Positions 61,451 to 64,000 of a stretch of DNA of 64,000 nt are shown piece by piece (positions within the stretch are counted from its first letter, which is position 1; every line of letters starts with the position of its first letter). This DNA comes from Flavobacterium sp. CF108 (GTDB lineage: Bacteria; Bacteroidota; Bacteroidia; Flavobacteriales; Flavobacteriaceae): positions 124,001 through 188,000 of the forward strand of contig NZ_FQWW01000001.1 in assembly GCF_900129795.1 (NCBI RefSeq), read 5' to 3'. Under the pieces are notes generated by a model. It had not been told where the DNA came from. It worked only from the letters and a program-made list of their open reading frames with translations, and did no database searches. Both the position numbers and the translations under genes were made by a program.

Positions 61451-63478
61451 CTACAACAACCCATTATATTTCCTAACAAACCATTCTGTCGTTAATAAAG
61501 CAGCAATTAAAATCAATAACCAAACCCAGTCAATTATTGGAGTTTTGGTTGATATATTTTTCTCGATTGATTTGTATTCTTTATTTTCTAAAAGTGTATT
61601 GATCAAATCTTGTGCTTGATTTTCGAAGAAAGCTTTTCCGTTGGTTTGTAATGCCAATTGTTTCAATTTTAAAACATCTGGATTTACAAATTGTTTTTCG
61701 ATATCAAAATCTAAAATTTCAAAATAACTTGAATACGATGTGTTTGAGTTTAATTCTTTTACGGTAAAATTATATTTTCCGGCTGTTAATCCTTCTAAAT
61801 TTACGGAGAACGAATTATTTCCTTTTAATAAATCGTAGTTTTTAGCTTGTTTGGTTTCAGCATTTGTAACCGTGATTGTTAATCTTGCTTTTTCGTCAAA
61901 CTCATAGTTTTTATTGAAGTATTGCGCGTTGATTACAATTTCTTCTCCTGAATTATAAAAGCTTTCGTGTGTTACAACCAATGATTTTTTTGAAGTCGAC
62001 GTCGCTAAAAACTGAATTATCTTATCTACAAAAACATCGTATTTTTCAAATGACTGATTGTCGATATGACTTTGTAAACGCCACTTCCAGCTGTTTTCTC
62101 CTAAAAGAAAAGCAGTTCGTTTTCCTTGATTTTCGGCGAAAGCCAATAAAGGGGCATTTGTAGAAACGTTTCTAATTTTTGAAGAAAGTAAAACGGATAC
62201 ATTTCCATTTGTTGAAATTGTTCCGAATGCATTTTGCAATGGTGGAAAGTTTTCAAAACCAATATTATCAATTGCAAACAGATTAAATTGTGATTGAAAC
62301 TCTGATAAATAATCTTCAACCTGTCCGCTCATTCTAAAGTTTAAATTGTTTTGCTGCTGGTTTAGAAAATTAAAATCGGTGCTGTTACCTGTTATGATAA
62401 AGGTGTTTCTTCCGGCTGCTTTATTGTTGTCAAAAATTGGTTTGAAAGCATAAGTCGGCTGATATAAAACCAAAACGGAAGCTTCTTGTAACTGATTAAT
62501 ATCATTTGGTTTAACCAAGATTACTTTACGCTGTGCGTTAACTTCTATAGAACGTTTTAAAGCCGCAATATCAGGATGATTTATTGCTGAAACTATTGCT
62601 ATTGTTGATTTTTGATCGATTATTTCGACTGCGAAATTCTTGATATTATTGTAGCTGTTTTTCTCTTTTGCGTTTGATGAAATGTTCGCTCTAAAAATTT
62701 GTAATCCGACTTTATCTGCTGGTAATAGCAAATTTAAAGTGGCTGTTTTTTTTGATGGAGAAAAAGAAACTTTTTCTTTTGCTACAACTGAATTTCCCTG
62801 CGAAATTGTAAAATCGGCAGTTGTGGTTTTGTCTCCGGCATATTGCAGGAATACTTCAACGGGAAATTTATTTTTGTGGAATGCGTATTTGTTTACGTTA
62901 AGCTGATTTATTTTTAAATCAAAAAACGTGGTTGTATCTCCTACAACCAAAGGATAAACTTTATTGGCAGGATCGAATCTATAAACATAGTCGTTTCCTG
63001 TAGTTTGATTTCCGTCGGTAATGATAACCGTTGGGAAAGTCAGGTTTTTGTTGATACTTTTTAAATTCTTGGCAACTTCATCTAAATTGGTTTGTTTTCC
63101 TTTGAAATCAAATTTATCTGAGGTTTTAAATTCGTCGTCAAACTGATACGACTGAATTTCGAATTTTTCTTTTAACGCTGGGTTTGAAATTAGCTTTTGA
63201 TATAATTCGACTGCTTTTTTATCTGATTTTAAAGCTGTTATTGAACTCGAATTATCGACTGCAATGGCTAATGGTGTTTTAGTTATTTCGAGCGAACTTT
63301 TAGAAATTATCGGGTTTATCAATAAAACCAATAATCCGAAAATGGCCAAAAAACGTAAAAAAGCCAAAAACCAAATCAGATTTGATTTGTTTTTGGCTTT
63401 ATAAAAGTATTGAAAGTACGACAAACCACCCGCTATTACTAAAGAAAGTAATAATAATAAAATCGTGTTTGTAGTCAT
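61451..63478 (-). CDS. VWA-domain membrane protein
   Basis: 675 residues. Two N-terminal membrane helices (about 5-25, 35-58), then a von Willebrand A-like domain with the metal-binding DNSSS (LAIAVDNSSSI, about 75) and FPTVIITDGNQTTGNDYVY. A long central part follows, then a C-terminal helix (about 650-668; WVWLLILIAALLTTEWFV). The layout is like large VWA proteins found in Bacteroidota membranes, without a known partner here. It lies 128 bases after fabG, so it could be cotranscribed or separate. Confidence 0.75.
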   Translation of the reverse strand: MTTNTILLLLLSLVIAGGLSYFQYFYKAKNKSNLIWFLAFLRFLAIFGLLVLLINPIISKSSLEITKTPLAIAVDNSSSITALKSDKKAVELYQKLISNPALKEKFEIQSYQFDDEFKTSDKFDFKGKQTNLDEVAKNLKSINKNLTFPTVIITDGNQTTGNDYVYRFDPANKVYPLVVGDTTTFFDLKINQLNVNKYAFHKNKFPVEVFLQYAGDKTTTADFTISQGNSVVAKEKVSFSPSKKTATLNLLLPADKVGLQIFRANISSNAKEKNSYNNIKNFAVEIIDQKSTIAIVSAINHPDIAALKRSIEVNAQRKVILVKPNDINQLQEASVLVLYQPTYAFKPIFDNNKAAGRNTFIITGNSTDFNFLNQQQNNLNFRMSGQVEDYLSEFQSQFNLFAIDNIGFENFPPLQNAFGTISTNGNVSVLLSSKIRNVSTNAPLLAFAENQGKRTAFLLGENSWKWRLQSHIDNQSFEKYDVFVDKIIQFLATSTSKKSLVVTHESFYNSGEEIVINAQYFNKNYEFDEKARLTITVTNAETKQAKNYDLLKGNNSFSVNLEGLTAGKYNFTVKELNSNTSYSSYFEILDFDIEKQFVNPDVLKLKQLALQTNGKAFFENQAQDLINTLLENKEYKSIEKNISTKTPIIDWVWLLILIAALLTTEWFVRKYNGLL

Positions 63479-63484
63479 ATTTTT

Positions 63485-63600
63485 TTAGTATTCAGTAATC
63501 AGTTTTTAGTGATCAGCATTAAAAATCGAATTATAACAAATGTGTTCTCTTTATTATTATCAGATTTATATTTACTGAATACTTAAAACTGAACACTGCA
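63485..63600. repeat. Inverted 7-bp phased AGT/ACT repeats
   Basis: ATTCAGT, AATCAGT, TTTTAGT, GATCAGC (63489-63516) face GAATACT, TAAAACT, GAACACT, GCAAACT (63576-63603). Both arms keep a 7-bp phase, in opposite orientation. Confidence 0.75.
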
Positions 63601-63605
63601 AACTA

Positions 63606-64000
63606 TTAAGTAAGCATTCCTCCACAAACATTAAGAACTTGTCCTGTAACGTATGCACTCATATCTGAAGCTAAGAAAAGACATGCATTTGCAACATCCT
63701 CAGTAGTTCCGCCACGTTTCAACGGAATTCCGTCTCTCCATCCTTTTACTACATCTTCTGGTAATTTTGCAGTCATTTCAGTTTCGATAAAACCTGGAGC
63801 GATTGCGTTGCAGCGAATATTACGAGAACCTAATTCTAAAGCTACTGATTTTGTAAAACCAATTGCTCCGGCTTTTGAAGCTGCGTAGTTTGTCTGCCCA
63901 GCGTTTCCAGAAACTCCAACTACAGAACTAATATTGATAATAGAACCTGCACGTTGTTTTAAGAAAGTTTTTTGGATTGCTTTTGTCATATTGAAAACTG
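63606..64000 (-). CDS. fabG: 3-oxoacyl-ACP reductase, C-terminal part, cut by the window edge
   Basis: The last 131 residues of a short-chain dehydrogenase, open to the right edge. The catalytic Ser (IINISSVVG), Tyr and Lys (TNYAASKAG) are present, as are the family's [16 protein letters not shown] and the ending [15 protein letters not shown]. It reduces 3-oxoacyl-ACP with NADPH in fatty-acid synthesis. FabG is the best fit by the YxxxK context and C terminus, though other SDR enzymes are similar. Confidence 0.88.
   Translation of the reverse strand, partial: VFNMTKAIQKTFLKQRAGSIINISSVVGVSGNAGQTNYAASKAGAIGFTKSVALELGSRNIRCNAIAPGFIETEMTAKLPEDVVKGWRDGIPLKRGGTTEDVANACLFLASDMSAYVTGQVLNVCGGMLT

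Overview
The window looks like a chromosomal segment of a Flavobacterium-type member of the Bacteroidota. The base composition is AT-rich, most genes lack strong Shine-Dalgarno sequences, and many starts are preceded by the Bacteroidota -7 element TAnnTTTG. The proteins (LytTR regulator, fused E1 dehydrogenase, bifunctional HisB and HisIE, M1 peptidases, S1/P1 nuclease) fit that group. I see no rRNA, tRNA, prophage, CRISPR array or intact insertion sequence.

Layout. 1-9540: the end of a LytS-like kinase with its LytTR regulator, a lipoprotein, a transglutaminase-like membrane protein with a NMT1-type binding protein, a tightly packed four-gene cluster (DUF4265, VOC, DinB, nucleoside phosphorylase), a SUI1 protein, a 2OG-Fe(II) oxygenase and a fused E1 alpha/beta dehydrogenase. 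9600-22960: a quinone-oxidoreductase-like gene, a Crp-type regulator, hypothetical genes, an MscS channel, two helicases, GNAT, NDH-2, an MFS exporter and small secreted proteins. 23320-27935: a cNMP/CBS/DUF294 protein with a DnaQ-like partner, converging on acetyl-CoA synthetase. 28441-36978: leuA, leuB and the ilvDBNC operon. 38881-43152: two tandem M1 peptidases and a CBM9-like protein. 43342-51443: a complete histidine operon, hisG-D-C-B-H-A-F-IE. 51749-64000: a two-component system, an LTA-synthase-like sulfatase, an S1/P1 nuclease, a YeiH transporter with a LysR regulator, a VWA protein and the end of fabG.

The clearest hidden content is two short leader-peptide genes missed by ordinary ORF calling. 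One precedes ilvD (24 codons, with Ile-Ile-Ile and Val-Val-Val-Val runs) and one precedes hisG (19 codons, with four His in a row and a fifth close by). Each has a TAnnTTTG promoter in front and an intrinsic terminator between leader and operon, which is the arrangement of ribosome-mediated transcription attenuation.

The second theme is repeats. Nearly every gap holds palindromic or phased repeats: nested inverted repeats built from the same modules at 47.6-48.0 kb and 61.0-61.4 kb, a palindrome-bounded element with eleven 14-bp units at 56.2 kb, ACCATATAAG-type motifs, GTCAGRCTGAGCGAAG stem-loops, and many unrelated degenerate arrays that share a 7-bp (sometimes 8-bp) period. The his operon is interrupted by these in nearly every gap. 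A further oddity is the DnaQ-like partner of the DUF294 protein, which lacks two of the expected catalytic residues.
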